In this document: positions 32,314 to 33,918 of the stretch, piece by piece
Numbering within the stretch: the stretch's first letter is position 1
Layout: each line of letters opens with the position of its first letter
Source of the DNA: Methanolinea sp.
GTDB taxonomy: Archaea > Halobacteriota > Methanomicrobia > Methanomicrobiales > Methanospirillaceae
Direction: 5' to 3'
Length of the DNA stretch: 33,918 nt
Assembly (NCBI GenBank): GCA_018263335.1
Contig: JADFCY010000021.1
Location: forward strand, 1 to 33,918
Translations under genes and position numbers: made by a program
The notes under the pieces: generated by a model
Database searches by the model: none
Seen by the model: the letters and a program-made list of their open reading frames with translations, nothing else
What the model was told of the DNA's origin: nothing

Positions 32314-33918
32314 ATGATGAAAATCCTGCTGGTCGATGACGACCCCGATCTGCTCGAACTCATCTGCCGTTTCCTGGAGCGGGAAGAAGAGATGCAGATA
32401 GATACCTGCATGTCCGGACCCGACGCCATCGAGGCCCTCAAGAATACTCATTACGATGCGATAGTCCTCGATTACGAGCTCCCCGGGATGAACGGCATAG
32501 ATTTTCTCAAGATGGTCAAGGGCCAGGGGGATGAGACGCCCATCATAATCTTCACCGGGAAGGGCCGCGAGGAGATTGTGATAAAGGCCCTCAACTATGG
32601 AGCTGACTATTATCTCCAGAAGAGAGGTGATCCCCGGCTGAACTTCCTCGAACTCCTTTACATGATCCGGGAAGCCGTCCGAAGGCATGAATCAAGGAAG
32701 GAACTCCGCGAGAGCGAGAGGAGATTTCGGGAATCTCTCGAGAATGCCCGGCTCATCGCGTTTCAATTGGACAGGGACCTAAAAGTCACGTTCTGCAACG
32801 CCTTTCTCCTGACACTTGCAGGGTATGAAAGGGATGAAGTGGTGGGGCAGTTCTGGTCTGATATCTTCATTGCAGACCATGAGCGGGACAGGGTCAGACA
32901 GTTCTTCACATCCGCGATGGACGGCGAACTGAACGCGCTCTATTTTACCTGCAATATCAGGACAAGGGAAGGAACTATCCGCAGGATCGACCTCAACAAT
33001 ACCCTGCTTCGAGACGCGCAAGGAAACGTGACAGGCATATCCTGCATCGGGCAGGACATCACCGACAGGATGAAGATCGCTGAACAGAAAGAAGCGTCCG
33101 AGGAACGGCTCAAAGTACTCTTTGAGCATGCCCCCTATGCATATTTCCTCACCGACATCCGTGGGACATTCATCGACGGAAATGCAGCAGCAGAGCACCT
33201 GGTAGGATATCCCAGGAACTCGATCATCGGGAAGAATTTTCTTGAGACCGGCATCCTCTCACCAGAAGAGGTCCCTAAAGCCATCTCTCTCCTCGCACGA
33301 CATGTCGAAGGTGAGCCGACGGGCCCTGAAGAGTTCGTGATCAACAGGAAAGACAAAAGCCGCGTGATCGTTGAGATCAGGAACCATCCGGTGAAAATCG
33401 GGGGAAAGACCATCGTCCTTGGATCCGCGCACGATGTGACCAGCAGGCATATTGCCGAGGAGTCACTTCGCAGGATGAATGCAAAACTCACCCTCCTGAA
33501 TATCATCACACGTCACGACATCCTCAACACGGTCACCGCTCTCCTCCTCTACATCGATCTGCTCAAGGAGGACCCAAAAGACGAGGCCCAGAGAGAGACG
33601 TTTGTGAAAGTGGAACACCTCGCCCAGACCATACGGAGGCAGATCGAATTCACAAAGGTATACCAGGATATTGGGATCGAACTCCCCCAGTGGCAGTCCC
33701 TTGAGGAAGTCATCGCACGGGCGTCAGCCACTGCAAGCCTCCATGGCGCAACAGTGAGAAGCGATATCAGGGGTATCGAGATCTACGCCGATCCCCTCCT
33801 CGAGAACGTGGTGCAGAACCTCATTGATAACTCTCTTCGGCATGGAGGAGGCGTTGATTCAATCTGGATAACCTCGCTGCTTGATGAGTCCGGTATGAAG
33901 ATCGTATACGAGGACAAC
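32314..33918 (+). CDS. REC-PAS-PAS histidine kinase (partial, cut by window end)
   Basis: The frame is open from ATG 32314 to the last base, 535 codons, with no stop. Residues 1-120 form a response-regulator receiver domain: DDD at 8-10, phospho-acceptor Asp53 in IVLDYELPGMNG, and a conserved Thr/Lys region FTGKG. Two PAS sensor domains follow at about 131-253 and 262-385. The kinase core begins near residue 395 with ITRHDILNTVTALLLYIDLL; His401 is the probable phospho-acceptor. The N-box NLIDNSLRHGGG lies near 502, and the G boxes lie beyond the window. No transmembrane segment is seen, so it is a cytosolic sensor. ATG 32317 is an equivalent start. Confidence 0.93.
   Translation, partial: MMKILLVDDDPDLLELICRFLEREEEMQIDTCMSGPDAIEALKNTHYDAIVLDYELPGMNGIDFLKMVKGQGDETPIIIFTGKGREEIVIKALNYGADYYLQKRGDPRLNFLELLYMIREAVRRHESRKELRESERRFRESLENARLIAFQLDRDLKVTFCNAFLLTLAGYERDEVVGQFWSDIFIADHERDRVRQFFTSAMDGELNALYFTCNIRTREGTIRRIDLNNTLLRDAQGNVTGISCIGQDITDRMKIAEQKEASEERLKVLFEHAPYAYFLTDIRGTFIDGNAAAEHLVGYPRNSIIGKNFLETGILSPEEVPKAISLLARHVEGEPTGPEEFVINRKDKSRVIVEIRNHPVKIGGKTIVLGSAHDVTSRHIAEESLRRMNAKLTLLNIITRHDILNTVTALLLYIDLLKEDPKDEAQRETFVKVEHLAQTIRRQIEFTKVYQDIGIELPQWQSLEEVIARASATASLHGATVRSDIRGIEIYADPLLENVVQNLIDNSLRHGGGVDSIWITSLLDESGMKIVYEDN

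Noticed and set aside
32059-32688. A 209-codon open frame on the minus strand over the start of the sensor kinase gene
   Set aside because: It is antisense to a clear receiver domain, has no ribosome site and no family features.
1-33918. Search for tRNA, rRNA, CRISPR arrays, transposases and phage genes
   Set aside because: I saw no T-loop-like motifs in a tRNA context, no repeat-spacer pattern and no transposase or integrase motif by eye; a covariance-model search would be needed to exclude small RNAs.

Overview
The window is archaeal and comes from a methanogen. It carries a 68-residue HMf-type histone, replication factor C large subunit, archaeal-type methionine adenosyltransferase, ribosomal protein L10e, GatD/GatE and two methanogenesis marker proteins (2 and 4/MtxX). 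Together with the GC-rich codon use, the incomplete reductive TCA genes and the DUF2070 and UPF0212 proteins, this points to the order Methanomicrobiales. That order is an inference; I cannot name a genus. I see no rRNA, tRNA, CRISPR array, insertion sequence or prophage gene.

Layout. 95-2880: a CPA2-type cation/proton antiporter tail-to-tail with a two-CBS-domain protein, then archaemetzincin head-to-head with a UPF0146 protein. 2853-4253: RfcL. 4336-6104: methanogenesis markers 2 and 4, overlapping. 6285-7096: histone and a small HEAT-repeat protein, separated by a long dyad. 7197-10584 (minus): mat, hisG, hisA, hisB. 10880-11740 (minus): an uncharacterised zinc-ribbon protein. 11827-17858 (minus): fumA-fumB-korD-korA-korB-korC-sucC-sucD, eight genes in which every junction overlaps. 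18064-18600 (minus): L10e. 18654-21469 (minus): a three-gene ABC importer, with a divergent HTH regulator at 21657-22187. 22230-26801: argH-gatD-gatE. 26874-27194: an RGG-rich small protein. 27283-31166: a compact run of hypothetical, nitroreductase, UPF0212, PfkB kinase and DUF2070 membrane protein. 31687 to the end: a small hypothetical protein and an N-terminal REC, two-PAS, histidine kinase protein cut by the window edge.

How the genes work together. The fum-kor-suc operon supplies most of the reductive branch from malate through fumarate and succinate to 2-oxoglutarate; only malate dehydrogenase and fumarate reductase are absent here. Histidine, arginine and amide-aminoacyl-tRNA synthesis genes share tightly coupled transcription units with mat and gatDE.

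The most unusual feature is the solute-binding lipoprotein of the ABC importer (20234-21469). Its two halves lie in the reverse of the normal family order: the part that is normally C-terminal follows the lipobox directly, and the part that is normally N-terminal ends the protein. This looks like a natural circular permutation. The intergenic region between it and its probable regulator holds an inverted repeat and a matching direct repeat 30 bp away, probably operators.
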